Of a stretch of DNA of 64,000 nt, positions 29,592 through 38,334 are shown one piece after another. The notes below the pieces were generated by a model, which saw nothing but the letters and a program-made list of their open reading frames with translations, was not told the DNA's origin and searched no databases. Position 1 is the stretch's first letter. Each line of letters begins with the position of its first letter. Source of the DNA: Promethearchaeota archaeon Loki_b32. GTDB taxonomy: Archaea > Asgardarchaeota > Lokiarchaeia > Sigyniarchaeales > SOKP01. The position numbers and the translations under genes are program-made. The stretch lies in contig NJBH01000003.1 in the NCBI GenBank assembly GCA_005223125.1, forward strand, positions 124,001-188,000, given 5' to 3'.

Positions 29592-30562
29592 ATGAGTTAT
29601 AAAATCATTGATTCTCTTTGTTATGTTCCTACTGAAGAAGTGTTCGTTGATCTTTTAGTATCTTTGCCTCCACAAATGACTAGATACCTAAAAGATGTTT
29701 TTGGTCCAAGAGTAGCCCCTCTCTTAGGTATTACATCAGATGAACTATATAAAATAAAATCAACTCTAAGTACATTCGAACTTAAGAAAGCAATTAAACC
29801 TTATTTACCCAAAATAAGGAAATTAACTATGTCAGTTGAAAAATTTGTTGAACTACTCAATAAAATGGGAGTAGAAAAAGCAGTGATCTTCAATTTAGAT
29901 GAAGAAACCCCTAGTGGTATCGCTGGGCTTCCAAATGATTATTATGCGGAGATAGTAAGACAATTTCCAGACAAGTTCATAGGATTTGCTGGTATTGACC
30001 CCTGAAAAAAAAGAAGGCTATTCAAGAAATTAAGCGATCGTATGAGTTAGGTCTAAGAGGGATCGCAATCAGACCTTTTATGTTTCAAATCCCTCCCACT
30101 GATAAAAAAATGTATCCAATTTATTCTACATGCGTAGAATTTGATATACCTATTTGGTTTCATATATCTATTAATTATTCAACAAATACAATGGGAGTCG
30201 AACGTCCAATCTATCTTGATGTTGTTGCTCAAGACTTTCCTGAATTAAAAATAATTGCCGGACATGGAGGATGGCCTTGGGTAAATGAAATGGTTGCTGT
30301 TGCCTGGCGTAATCCTAATATTTATATTGATATTGCTTCTTACTTGCCTAAATATATAGGCATGCAAGGAACAGGATGGGAACCCCTAATGCACTTTGGT
30401 AATTCTGTTTTACAAGATAAAATCCTATTTGGCTCCACTTGGCTTTTCATGGGAATGTCAATAAAACAACTTGCAGATGAAGTCATGAAATTACTTTTAA
30501 AGGAAAAAGTAAAAGAAAAATGGCTCTATGGTAACGCGGCTCGACTTTTGGGTATAAAGTGA
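29592..30562 (+). pseudogene. Amidohydrolase-2 family protein, interrupted by a single-base frameshift
   Basis: A TIM-barrel metal-dependent hydrolase/decarboxylase-like protein in two frames. The first part (MSYKIIDSLCYVPTEE to GFAGIDP) stops at TGA 30003-30005. The second part continues in the -1 frame without loss (KKKAIQEIKRSYELGLRGIA, then IRPFMFQIPP to LLGIK). Adding one C to the CCCC run at 29999-30002 would restore IDPLKKKKAIQEI, an unbroken protein of about 323 residues. The C-terminal half has GHGGWPWVNE, the usual metal-ligand His segment; the N-terminal HxH motif of the family is replaced by SLCYVP. It may be an assembly error, a recent pseudogene, or -1 slippage on CCC. An ATG start is supported by the TATA spacing. 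Confidence 0.75.
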
Positions 30563-30579
30563 ACAATTATTTTATATTT

Positions 30580-30717
30580 TTACTCTTTATCTTCACACTC
30601 AGGACATTTTATCTCATCAAAATCTTCTAAATCACTTCTCCAAACATAAATTATACTATTACCTTCACATAATTTACATTTTTTCACATCGCCTTTAGGG
30701 TATACAATATAACTCAA
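30580..30717 (-). CDS. Small zinc-ribbon protein (45 aa)
   Basis: A complete minus-strand frame with two CxxC knuckles: KKCKLCEGNSIIYVW and EIKCPECEDKE, 26 residues apart, as in zinc ribbons. The proposed start is a TTG at 30717 with a GGAAGGTGA ribosome binding site about nine bases upstream, an arrangement common in this window. Function unknown. It is convergent with the amidohydrolase. Bases 30718-30919 contain no other gene. Confidence 0.5.
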   Translation of the reverse strand: MSYIVYPKGDVKKCKLCEGNSIIYVWRSDLEDFDEIKCPECEDKE

Positions 30718-30919
30718 ATTTTTATTTCACCTTCCAAATGAAATCAAGCTACAATATCTATACCTAATTCCAACAAACTATGATAATTTTACCTATTTAA
30801 ATGTTTTCATATTTTTTGAAACTTGAGAAGATATTTCTTCTTAAAAAATATAAAAAAATATTAATTAATCTCGAAACTTATTAGTTTAAAACAGAAAAAC
30901 AAAGCATAATGATGTAGCA

Positions 30920-31339
30920 ATGGTTGAAGACATAAAAAAATGGCATGCTCCTTGTGGCATCTATTGCAAGAGATGTCCTGGTGTAGAATCTTTTGGATGT
31001 AATGGGTGTCGTGATCAAAAAGGCCAAATATTAAAATTTCCAGTTTGTAAAACTTATGATTGTGTTACTAGTAAGGGTTATGAATTTTGCTATGAATGTG
31101 CTGATTTTCCTTGTGAAATGTTGCAGCCTATAGTAAATTTTGAAATCTTTAAACCCCATAATTCTAAAGTGTACAACTCAATTATGATAAAAAAGTTAGG
31201 TTTAGAGGAATGGAATAAAATCTGTGATTATAAAACTACCCTTTATTACCAGGGGAGAAAAGTACAATATGGTGGCGATCCTCTCACTTTAGAGGAAAAG
31301 GACCCTAATATGTATAAAAAAAAGAATGAAGAAGACTAA
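30920..31339 (+). CDS. DUF3795-type cysteine-rich protein
   Basis: A 139-residue protein with the DUF3795 pattern: HAPCGIYCKRCPGVESFGCN, then GCRDQKG, KTYDCVTSKGYEFCYEC and DFPCEMLQP, ten or more cysteines in all. The family is widespread in anaerobes and presumably binds metal or Fe-S; its role is unknown. The ATG at 30920 directly precedes a typical N-terminus, so the start is secure. No operon partner. Confidence 0.8.
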   Translation: MVEDIKKWHAPCGIYCKRCPGVESFGCNGCRDQKGQILKFPVCKTYDCVTSKGYEFCYECADFPCEMLQPIVNFEIFKPHNSKVYNSIMIKKLGLEEWNKICDYKTTLYYQGRKVQYGGDPLTLEEKDPNMYKKKNEED

Positions 31340-31435
31340 ATTCATTTTAGGTTAGTTATATGCTACAAATCTCCTAAAATACCTAGACTATCACTAATCC
31401 TCGAAAAAGTAAATCAAATTATACTATCAAAAAAG

Positions 31436-31984
31436 CTAAGTTTTCTCTGCTTTCGTCTTAGCTTCCTCCTTAATTCTCTCAACTCCCTTCGTAGCTTTCT
31501 CAGCCCTCTTCTTAGCGCCCTCAGCAACCTTCTTAGTTTTCTCTGCTTTCCGCTTAGCTTTCTCAGCTGCCTTCTCAGCTGCCTTCTCAGCTTTCTCAGT
31601 TGCCTTCTCAGCTTTCTCAGCTACCGTCTTAGCTACCTTTTCAGCTTTCTCAGTTTCCTTCTCAATATCCTTACTTTTTTTAACTACTTTCTCAGATACA
31701 TCCTTAGCTTTTATCTCAGCTTTCTCAGCAACCATCCTAGCTTTCTCAGCTACTTTCTCAGCTCTCTCAGCAATCATTTTAGTTTCCTCAGCTGCCTCAG
31801 ATCCTATTCGAGATTTTTTAGCGACTCTTAGTGTTTCCATTTCATATCTCGTATAATCCTCATTTGTTGCCTTCCTTATAGTCTTTACACCACATTTTTC
31901 ACAATATTCTGTTACTGTAGTTGTAAATTCTCCACATTCATCACAGACAAATTTAAATGTCTTTTTAAATGTTTTCATGTCCAA
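31436..31984 (-). CDS. Zinc-ribbon protein with Lys/Ala/Glu-rich helical repeat tail
   Basis: A 182-residue protein. The N-terminus has a zinc ribbon (C14-DEC-17 and C28-EKC-31). From about residue 60 the sequence is a long charged helix of near-repeats AEKAEK, EKAAEK and AKRKAEK, which gives the DNA a run of CTCAGCTTTCTC-like units. Such tails resemble histone H1-like or LEA-like proteins and may bind nucleic acid or form a stalk; this is inference. An alternative start is the ATG two codons later. It stands alone. Confidence 0.7.
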   Translation of the reverse strand: MDMKTFKKTFKFVCDECGEFTTTVTEYCEKCGVKTIRKATNEDYTRYEMETLRVAKKSRIGSEAAEETKMIAERAEKVAEKARMVAEKAEIKAKDVSEKVVKKSKDIEKETEKAEKVAKTVAEKAEKATEKAEKAAEKAAEKAKRKAEKTKKVAEGAKKRAEKATKGVERIKEEAKTKAEKT

Positions 31985-32152
31985 AATTCTTCACATCTCT
32001 AAAATTTTTTTTTCTATACAATACTGACTATTCTTTACATTATTTAAAAATTGTTCACAATTATATATTTATTCGCATGGTATAGATAAATTCATGTTTT
32101 CTTAATAGATATAAATCGCATGAAATAAATTTAAATTAGAGGAGAACTAAAC

Positions 32153-32278
32153 TTAATAATCTAATGTCGTATTTTTTAAAGAAACTTTTCTCTTGGATAT
32201 ACGAGGTTTCCACCTTAACAACTTATTATCTGAAAGATATGGGTGTTGGACGAGAACTAAAAAAGAAAATTTAAATTT
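32153..32278 (-). pseudogene. C-terminal relic of a RecA/RadA-like gene
   Basis: The minus strand reads LVLVQHPYLSDNKLLRWKPR, then ISKRKVSLKNTTLDY and TAA. This matches the end of the RecA-like protein at 33607-34374 (YTLVQHPYLPEKGLKKWKPR, then KSKKKVPLKNTTIDYWF). Upstream of the matching part the frame runs into TGA (32279-32281), and there is no start or ATPase core, so only about 35 residues of a duplicated gene survive. Nucleotide identity to the other copy is roughly 70% by eye. The rest of the 31985-32354 gap holds no gene. Confidence 0.75.
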
Positions 32279-32354
32279 TCAGATAATCAACAAATTTAAT
32301 CTATAATTTTTAAAATAAAATTTTAAATTAGACTTATTTTGATATTATTATATT

Positions 32355-33089
32355 ATGGTTGATTTAATCATATTTCTAAATTTTATTGGGATGATCTTTG
32401 AAATTTTTATCATCATTTTTGCTGCGATTTTACTAATACTTATATTAAAAAAGTATTTCATTAAGCGTCATAAACTAACTCGGCTGCTTTTAATAATTTT
32501 CACTTGCTATTTTCTTGCAATTCTCTTTTCTTGGATATCAAAAGTTTTTGTAGTTGTACAATTAAATGTGGTCCAGGATGGATCTATAATTACTTGGATG
32601 TATAATATAATATTAGGCTTTAGATTAAGTGAATTCTTCGTGACGATTGCCATTTTCTTATCTTATATATTAAAAGTAAATGTATTTGAAAAAGGATATA
32701 ATACCTTACAAAGATATATCATAATAATATATGGAATATTCGCATGCGTTTATGTTTTTATTTTCTATGAAGACGGTAATACTTTATTAGATATTATTGC
32801 GTTCTTAATTGTTTTCATATATATGGTTATGGTTTACGCACCCTTTTTACGAAGAGCAATAGAATCTTATCGTGGAGTAGATGTGAAGATTTATAAACAA
32901 GCCTTTTTATCATTAGCAATCATGTCTTTTAGTTTTATATTGATATTTCTCAATTTTGCAATCGACCGAGTATTAATCTTTTTAGGGAGCCCTGGTTTTA
33001 CAGTGTTTTATTTTCTAGCGTGGATTTTTGCTATAGTCGGAATTTTTGGAGCATATTATGGATATATTAGACCAAAATCTATTGAATAA
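32355..33089 (+). CDS. Integral membrane protein with about seven helices
   Basis: A 244-residue protein with seven evident hydrophobic segments and short charged loops (KKYFIKRHKLTRLL after helix 1; RRAIESYRGVDVKIYKQ after helix 5). It ends in a short cytoplasmic tail (GYIRPKSIE). The layout resembles the 7TM sensor modules found in archaeal signalling proteins, but no kinase or other output domain is attached. It is followed after 89 bases by a longin-like protein on the same strand; the pair may act together (inference). Confidence 0.6.
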   Translation: MVDLIIFLNFIGMIFEIFIIIFAAILLILILKKYFIKRHKLTRLLLIIFTCYFLAILFSWISKVFVVVQLNVVQDGSIITWMYNIILGFRLSEFFVTIAIFLSYILKVNVFEKGYNTLQRYIIIIYGIFACVYVFIFYEDGNTLLDIIAFLIVFIYMVMVYAPFLRRAIESYRGVDVKIYKQAFLSLAIMSFSFILIFLNFAIDRVLIFLGSPGFTVFYFLAWIFAIVGIFGAYYGYIRPKSIE

Positions 33090-33178
33090 TAAATATTAAT
33101 TTTTTAAAAATTAAACATTAAATATTTTATATATATTTTTTTTTATTAACTTCATAGTTAATTTAAATATAATAATCT

Positions 33179-33601
33179 GTGATTTCTGTGGAAAAGGTAA
33201 TACAAGATATTTGGATATTAAATGATGCTGGCGCTGTCTTATATCATCGTATTTTTAATAAAAACGTTGATGACCAATTAATTGGTGCATTAATGTCTGC
33301 GTTAAACCTACTAGCGGAAGAATTAGAAAGAGGAGGTTTATCTAATTTCGAGATAAAAGACAAAAAATATATTATCCTGAAACAGCATGGATTATCTTTT
33401 ATTGTAAACTCTTCGAAAAAGACTAAGGAGAAAAAAATTAAAGAGGAAATGAAAAGTATTGTAAATAAATTCTTTAATTTATATCCAAAAGAGATGCTAA
33501 ATAACTGGGATAATGATGTAAGTATTTTTACTGATTTTGAAAAGCATATTAAAGATAGTTTGCAAGATACTATAGATAAATTCGAAAAAGCTTTTTGGTG
33601 A
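33179..33601 (+). CDS. Longin/roadblock-like domain protein
   Basis: A 140-residue protein beginning with GTG at 33179. The opening VIQDIWILNDAGAVLYHR, a long helix (LIGALMSALNLLAEELERGG), then strands (FEIKDKKYIILKQHGLSFIV) and a C-terminal helical region give the beta-beta-alpha-beta order of longin domains, which in eukaryotes occur in SNAREs and adaptor subunits and in Asgard archaea as GTPase-linked proteins. Assignment is by fold pattern only. It is convergent with the RecA-like gene, five bases apart. Confidence 0.6.
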   Translation: MISVEKVIQDIWILNDAGAVLYHRIFNKNVDDQLIGALMSALNLLAEELERGGLSNFEIKDKKYIILKQHGLSFIVNSSKKTKEKKIKEEMKSIVNKFFNLYPKEMLNNWDNDVSIFTDFEKHIKDSLQDTIDKFEKAFW

Positions 33602-33606
33602 TATGC

Positions 33607-34374
33607 TTAAAACCAGTAGTCTATCGTTGTATTCTTTAAAGGAACTTTTTTCTTAGACTTACGGGGTTTCCACTTTTTCAGCCCCTTTTCAGGTAAGTAG
33701 GGATGTTGAACAAGTGTATATTCTACATACCGATCATCATCATTTATCATTACTAGCACGTTTCCAAAATGAGAAAGGATTTTACCTCCTTTTGGTCTGA
33801 ATAGGGAATGCTCATGTAAGGGTGCTGTTATAATAATTAAAGGTTTTGTTTTCTCGAGCATTTGTTTAATTCCATCTATTGCTCGTAGCAGGTCTTCAAA
33901 AGTCTGTTTTTCATAGTTTTCGAACATGGTTGTAATCCCAGAGATTAACACAACTTTCACATCTTCAAGTGTAGAAAGTTTATTCTCCAATATTTCAACT
34001 GTTTGGTCCCAAGTAAAGGCCCTAGAGATCAGGATACTTTCCAAAACTTTCCGAGGAGACAAATTTTGGGAAACCGCAAACTTGCTTACATTATAAGGAT
34101 TAAACCGATTGTTTCCATCTATAAAGGCAACTCTAATACCTTCTCCAAGGCCTCCATTGATAAAAGCTTTCTGAGCAATAACAGCCGTTGTTAATAGAAT
34201 ATTGGTTGTAAGCTTCTTGTCTCCATAGAGCAGATAAACTAAATCTCTGTGAAACCCCCCAGAAAGCAACTCGTCTAGAGTAAGATCCCCACTTGAAACG
34301 AGTGGATAATGACTGTTTCTTTTAAACACCTTAAATCCATCATCATATGAGAGTAACGATTCTTCGAACGTCAT
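33607..34374 (-). CDS. RecA/RadA-like ATPase-fold protein with degenerate Walker motifs
   Basis: From the ATG at 34374 the product is 255 residues (a TTG eleven codons earlier is possible but its extension is not conserved-looking). The order of elements follows RadA/RadB: SSGDLTLDELLSGGFHRDLV before the P-loop, AFIDGNNRFNP, a Walker-B-like strand and a C-terminal FGNVLVMINDDDRYVEY. However, Walker A reads GDKKLTTN (residues 51-58) with no GKT, and Walker B reads VVLISGITTM with Ser for Asp. It should therefore not hydrolyse ATP in the normal way and may be a structural or recombinase-mediator paralogue. A relic of its 3' end lies at 32153-32278. Confidence 0.75.
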   Translation of the reverse strand: MTFEESLLSYDDGFKVFKRNSHYPLVSSGDLTLDELLSGGFHRDLVYLLYGDKKLTTNILLTTAVIAQKAFINGGLGEGIRVAFIDGNNRFNPYNVSKFAVSQNLSPRKVLESILISRAFTWDQTVEILENKLSTLEDVKVVLISGITTMFENYEKQTFEDLLRAIDGIKQMLEKTKPLIIITAPLHEHSLFRPKGGKILSHFGNVLVMINDDDRYVEYTLVQHPYLPEKGLKKWKPRKSKKKVPLKNTTIDYWF

Positions 34375-34716
34375 TATATGGAGTAAGAATTCTTCAAAAT
34401 AAAACAAAGATACACCGACAATTTTCTAAAATACATGCAATTTCTCCATAGTTTAGAAATATCATTTCTATTTTCAAGAAAAAGTGTTCTCTTAAAAGAA
34501 ACATTGTTTCATGGAGACGGAGAGGGGTAATTAAAAGTAAAAATAAAGTATAGAAAATATCTGAATATGGCTTAAGGGCGACAAAATTGATAAAATATTT
34601 TTGATCATATTTGGCAATATGGAGGATAACTAAAATCAAACTTTATAATAAGTGTTACAAAATAATATATTATCATTTTTTTAAATTATAAAAATCAAAA
34701 AAACCAATATATTAAA

Positions 34717-36429
34717 ATGTCATATAAAGATAGGTTTTGGAAGTCAAACTGGGACTCACATATTAAGGATTTGGATCCTAGAGAGTTCAATACTTCTTTT
34801 AACGAAACAATAAGAAGAACTTTTGAGGAACTTCCTGAAAAATTAGCTATTGCTTTTTATGGAACAGAAATTTCATACGGAGAATTGGATAAGCTATCTA
34901 ATGAATTTGCTCATATGCTTATTGAAAATGGAATGAAAAAAGGGGATGTTCTAGGAATAAATGTTGCTAATATTCCTGAATATGTAATTGGAATTTTGGG
35001 AGCAATGAAGGCAGGAGTAATTGTTTCTGGGGTTTCACCTCTTCTCTCAGCTGTTCAGATACAATATCAATTAAATGATTTAGGATCTGGTGGAAAACAA
35101 GTTGCACTTCTCACTTTAGATGCAATATTTGCAGGTCATATTACTAAAATTTATACAAAACTTCCTTCGTTAAAATTAGTCATAACCACAAGTGTGGGTG
35201 GTTTTATGCCAAAAATGTTAGCCAAGCTAGGAAAATTAGTAGGGAAAATCCCAAAAGGAAAAGTAACTCCATTAGAAGGAAAAACTGTCCTTGAATATCA
35301 TAAAGTCGTTAAAGGAAAATATTCTGATGAACTACCTGATGTTAAAATAAGTCCAGATGATATTATATTTATTCAATATACAGGTGGAACAACTGGTCCT
35401 CCAAAAGGGGCAAGGTTGAGTCACAGAAATTTCGTTGCAGATATTAAAATATTCCAACACTGGCTTAGTTGGGAATTTGGAACGGGTTTTGGATTATCAG
35501 GATTTCCATTTTTCCATATAGCAGGCGTATTTACTTGTGCGAATGTGATAATGTTAGGTTGGAGTCAGGTTCTAATCCCAAATCCAAGAGATACTGACCA
35601 TATTATAAAAGAAATGTTAAAATACAGACCCAATGTCTTAGCAAACGTGCCTACATTGTATCAAATGATAATAAAGAATCCTAAATTCAAGAAAATCGAT
35701 AAAGATATGATTAAGTATGCCGTATCTGCCGCTGCTCCTTTTCCAAAAGAATCACAGGAAATATTTGAAGGTGTTATAGGTAAAGGAAAAATAATAGAGT
35801 TATATGGGATGACTGAAACTTCACCATTAACAATAGGTAATCCTTCAAGAGGAACAAAGAAGTTAGGACATGTTGGTTTACCCTTCCCAAATGTAGAATT
35901 TAAATTATTAGATCCTGATACTGGTAAAGAAGTACCTTTAGGGGAACCTGGAGAAATCTGCATTAAAGGCCCAATGGTTATGGAAGGTTATCATAATAAA
36001 CCAGAAGAAACGAAAAAAGCTATTGATTCTGATGGGTTCATGCATTCTGGAGATGTTGGAATAATGGATGAAGAAGGCTATGTAAGAATCGCCGATCGAA
36101 CTAAAGATATGATTATCGTTGGAGGTTTTAAAGTATTCTCTGCAAAATTAGAAGATACTTTAACCAAGCATCCAGCTATTGAGATGATAGCCACTATCGG
36201 CGTCCCTAACCCAGATAGACCCGGCTCGGAAATTGTAAAAGCTTTTATCCAAATAGCTCCAGATTATGAATTCGATGGAGACAAGGAAGCATTAAAAGAA
36301 AATATAACGGCATTTGCTAAAGAAAAGTGTTCACCTTACGAAGTACCAAAAATAATTGAATTTACAGAAGAATTGCCACTTACAGTAGTTGGCAAGGTAG
36401 ATAAGAAAGTTTTACGAAAGAGTGAGTAG
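34717..36429 (+). CDS. AMP-forming acyl-CoA synthetase
   Basis: A 570-residue ANL-superfamily ligase that activates a carboxylic acid as acyl-AMP and then acyl-CoA. Motifs are the phosphate loop YTGGTTGPPKGARL at residue 221, ELYGMTETSPLTIG, HSGDVGIMDEEGYVRIADR and the catalytic lysine in VVGKVDKKVL. It is a paralogue of 16651-18348, with about 40 extra residues around the KLVGKIPKGKVTPLEG insertion. The gap upstream (34408-34716) holds no convincing gene. A flavodoxin follows after 214 bases with its own TATA-like element. Confidence 0.9.
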   Translation: MSYKDRFWKSNWDSHIKDLDPREFNTSFNETIRRTFEELPEKLAIAFYGTEISYGELDKLSNEFAHMLIENGMKKGDVLGINVANIPEYVIGILGAMKAGVIVSGVSPLLSAVQIQYQLNDLGSGGKQVALLTLDAIFAGHITKIYTKLPSLKLVITTSVGGFMPKMLAKLGKLVGKIPKGKVTPLEGKTVLEYHKVVKGKYSDELPDVKISPDDIIFIQYTGGTTGPPKGARLSHRNFVADIKIFQHWLSWEFGTGFGLSGFPFFHIAGVFTCANVIMLGWSQVLIPNPRDTDHIIKEMLKYRPNVLANVPTLYQMIIKNPKFKKIDKDMIKYAVSAAAPFPKESQEIFEGVIGKGKIIELYGMTETSPLTIGNPSRGTKKLGHVGLPFPNVEFKLLDPDTGKEVPLGEPGEICIKGPMVMEGYHNKPEETKKAIDSDGFMHSGDVGIMDEEGYVRIADRTKDMIIVGGFKVFSAKLEDTLTKHPAIEMIATIGVPNPDRPGSEIVKAFIQIAPDYEFDGDKEALKENITAFAKEKCSPYEVPKIIEFTEELPLTVVGKVDKKVLRKSE

Positions 36430-36594
36430 AATTAATTAAAATTTTATTTCAACTTAATTTTTTTATTTTTCTTATTTTTTATTTTCATTAATATAATGAT
36501 ATGTATTCTACAATAAATGTGTTTAGGATATTGTAATTAGGTTTGATGAAAGATTGGACTATTGAAATTTCAAATAGAATTTTATTTTCCCAAT

Positions 36595-36611
36595 CCTATA
36601 AATAAATATAT
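36595..36611 (+). promoter_or_regulatory. TATA box of the flavodoxin gene
   Basis: CCTATAAATAAATATA lies about 35 bases upstream of the ATG at 36644, matching archaeal promoter spacing; GAGGT immediately before the ATG provides a ribosome binding site. The remaining bases 36430-36594 show no gene. Confidence 0.4.
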
Positions 36612-36643
36612 TTCTAATTTAATTATGATTTGAGGTTATAACC

Positions 36644-37105
36644 ATGAAAAAGATTTGGATAATTCATAACTCTATGCATGGAAATTCTGAGAAGATTTCA
36701 CAACAACTTGCTGAAGGTTTAAAAGATAGTTATGATGTAAGTGTAGATAGTATTAAAAACATATCACCTGAAGATATAGCTAAAGATGAGCCTTATGGCT
36801 TGATCATTGCTGTTCGAATCGTCGCTTTTGGGTCAGATAAAGAGATTCGAAAGTTTACCAATAATTTAGATAAAGCCATAACTAAACCAATTTCGAAAGT
36901 CGCCTATTTTTCTACCCATGCATTGGGTTGGAAAAAATTCTTTATAAAGGGAATGAAAAAGACTCTTGAGAAAATTGGATGTGTTGAAGAAGTCTGTCCT
37001 GAATATCTTGAAGTAAAAATGCAGGGGCCTGAAGGACCAGCTGTAGAAGGGGCCGATGCGAAAATTGAAAATTTTATTTCTACATTAAAGGAATTTATGA
37101 AATAA
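36644..37105 (+). CDS. Flavodoxin-domain protein
   Basis: A 153-residue flavodoxin-like protein. The FMN phosphate loop is SMHGNSEKISQQL after strand 1 (KKIWIIHN); strand 3 YGLIIAVRIVAFGS and strand 4 KVAYFSTHALGW follow. It is close in length to short-chain flavodoxins and would carry electrons in the cytoplasm. The C-terminal half (CVEEVCPEYLEVKMQGPEG) matches archaeal flavodoxin-like proteins. It is followed by the fragment of a 4Fe-4S protein on the opposite strand. Confidence 0.8.
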   Translation: MKKIWIIHNSMHGNSEKISQQLAEGLKDSYDVSVDSIKNISPEDIAKDEPYGLIIAVRIVAFGSDKEIRKFTNNLDKAITKPISKVAYFSTHALGWKKFFIKGMKKTLEKIGCVEEVCPEYLEVKMQGPEGPAVEGADAKIENFISTLKEFMK

Positions 37106-37148
37106 AATAACTAACAATAGTTTTATGAGTTTTATAATTAAAATTTTT

Positions 37149-37418
37149 TTAATTCCTACTTTTTAAAATTTTCTCATGTAAAATCTGAAAATCTTTTTCA
37201 GGTATTTTATTTCTTAAATCCTCTCTTAAAACAATTTTAATTGCATCATTAGAACACTTAGAAACACATACGCCACATCCTATACACCAGTTATTATCAA
37301 TTTGAGCAATTTCATTTTCTAAGTTTACCGCATCTACTGGACATATTTCAATACAATTACCACAACCTACACACTTATCATTTAATGTCTCACATATTAA
37401 ATCGTTTCGGTTTTGTTT
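37149..37418 (-). pseudogene. C-terminal half of a split 4Fe-4S ferredoxin-domain protein
   Basis: Open minus-strand frame encoding two ferredoxin clusters: CVGCGNCIEICPVDAV and CIGCGVCVSKCSNDAI, ending PEKDFQILHEKILKSRN. There is no ATG, GTG or TTG in frame between the upstream stop (37419-37421) and the first cluster, so it cannot be translated as it stands. Its missing N-terminal half lies about 0.9 kb away at 38309-38452, beyond a gene on the other strand. The break coincides with the 29-bp direct repeat. Confidence 0.75.
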
Positions 37419-37422
37419 TTAA
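37394..37422 (+). repeat. 29-bp direct repeat, copy 1
   Basis: A 29-base sequence starting ATATTAAATC and ending GTTTTTAA, identical to 38306-38334, same orientation, 912 bp apart. It sits exactly at the broken 5' end of the ferredoxin fragment. Confidence 0.9.
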
Positions 37423-37545
37423 ATTAATAAAAAGAGAAAGAAAAAGTATAGAAAATTTAAAAGTATAAATAGAAGAATTGGATTAGTATAACTTAATACA
37501 ACTTTATTTAAAGTCCAAAGAAAATTTCATTTGAGAGTGATTGAC

Positions 37546-38226
37546 ATGAAAAAGTTAATGAAAATAACTCTATTTTTATTTTGCACTACTTTATTCTTAT
37601 TTCCCTTTATATTTAGTGCTACATGTACCACTACACAAGGGGATACAACATTTGGTGTAGATGAGGGAGAAACTCTTGTATGGACAGCTACTAGCGGGTC
37701 ACCTGAATTTGTTGGAAATAAGTATAATATAACTATTGAGGACATTTATAATGGAACCTACATGACAGTAGATTCATACTTAATAGATGTTACTATGAGT
37801 GAATACAATAAAACTGCAGATAAATGGTCCATTTGGATTAATGATGACTTTTTTGTCGCAGCTAACGAAACTCAGAATTTCATTGAATATACAGGTACTC
37901 TTTCTGGGGCACCATTATGGTTTATAATCCCTACTCCAATAAATTTAACCATGCTTGGTGAATACCTTGTATCCACAGGATCTTATACAGATTATACTGT
38001 TAGTGGAAACAGAATTGAAATCATGGGTTTTGGAACTTATAAATTAACTTATAATTCAGATGGTATATTGACAAAACATGTAACTGAATTCGTTGGAGTA
38101 GTTATCTTAGTAATGGTATTAGGTGGAGGAGGTAAAGATGCGATACCATATGGTTATTCTTTCCTGATTTTCACCGTAATTGGAACGATGGCACTAATAT
38201 ATCTGGAAAAAAGAAAAACTAAATAA
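37546..38226 (+). CDS. Secreted, C-terminally membrane-anchored protein of unknown function
   Basis: Starting at the ATG at 37546 the product has 226 residues: a signal peptide (MKKLMKITLFLFCTTLFLFP), an extracellular beta-rich domain with Asn-x-Thr/Ser sites (EDIYNGTYMTVDSY and others), and a C-terminal helix (YSFLIFTVIGTMALIYL) followed by EKRKTK. A glycine stretch (LGGGGKDA) precedes the anchor. The TTG at 37531 would add only five residues and weaken the signal peptide. I recognise no function. The gene is the sole content of a 0.9-kb segment bounded by 29-bp direct repeats inside a split 4Fe-4S gene. Confidence 0.7.
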   Translation: MKKLMKITLFLFCTTLFLFPFIFSATCTTTQGDTTFGVDEGETLVWTATSGSPEFVGNKYNITIEDIYNGTYMTVDSYLIDVTMSEYNKTADKWSIWINDDFFVAANETQNFIEYTGTLSGAPLWFIIPTPINLTMLGEYLVSTGSYTDYTVSGNRIEIMGFGTYKLTYNSDGILTKHVTEFVGVVILVMVLGGGGKDAIPYGYSFLIFTVIGTMALIYLEKRKTK

Positions 38227-38305
38227 TTGAGTAAATACTAATTTTTTATCTTTTTATTTCTTTTATTAGACTTCTGAAAGAATAACACCCAGATTTATTT
38301 TTTTT

Positions 38306-38334
38306 ATATTAAATCGTTTCGGTTTTGTTTTTAA
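38306..38334 (+). repeat. 29-bp direct repeat, copy 2
   Basis: Identical to 37394-37422. On the minus strand it forms the end of the N-terminal fragment, coding KNKTETI and its stop. Confidence 0.9.

Noticed and set aside
31440-31800. Short CTCAGCTTTCTC-like repeats that might suggest a repeat array
   Set aside because: They are in-frame codons of the Lys/Ala/Glu-rich helical tail of the gene at 31436-31984; there are no unique spacers, so not CRISPR.
32164-32274. Plus-strand frame MSYFLKKLFSWIYEVSTL and following, 36 codons
   Set aside because: The minus strand of the same bases matches the end of the RecA-like protein almost residue by residue, so the plus frame is a shadow.
34394-34639. 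81-codon minus-strand frame upstream of the RecA-like gene
   Set aside because: Starts with TTG, lacks a ribosome binding site, has no recognisable domain and resembles translated AT-rich intergenic DNA; it could be a remnant but cannot be supported.
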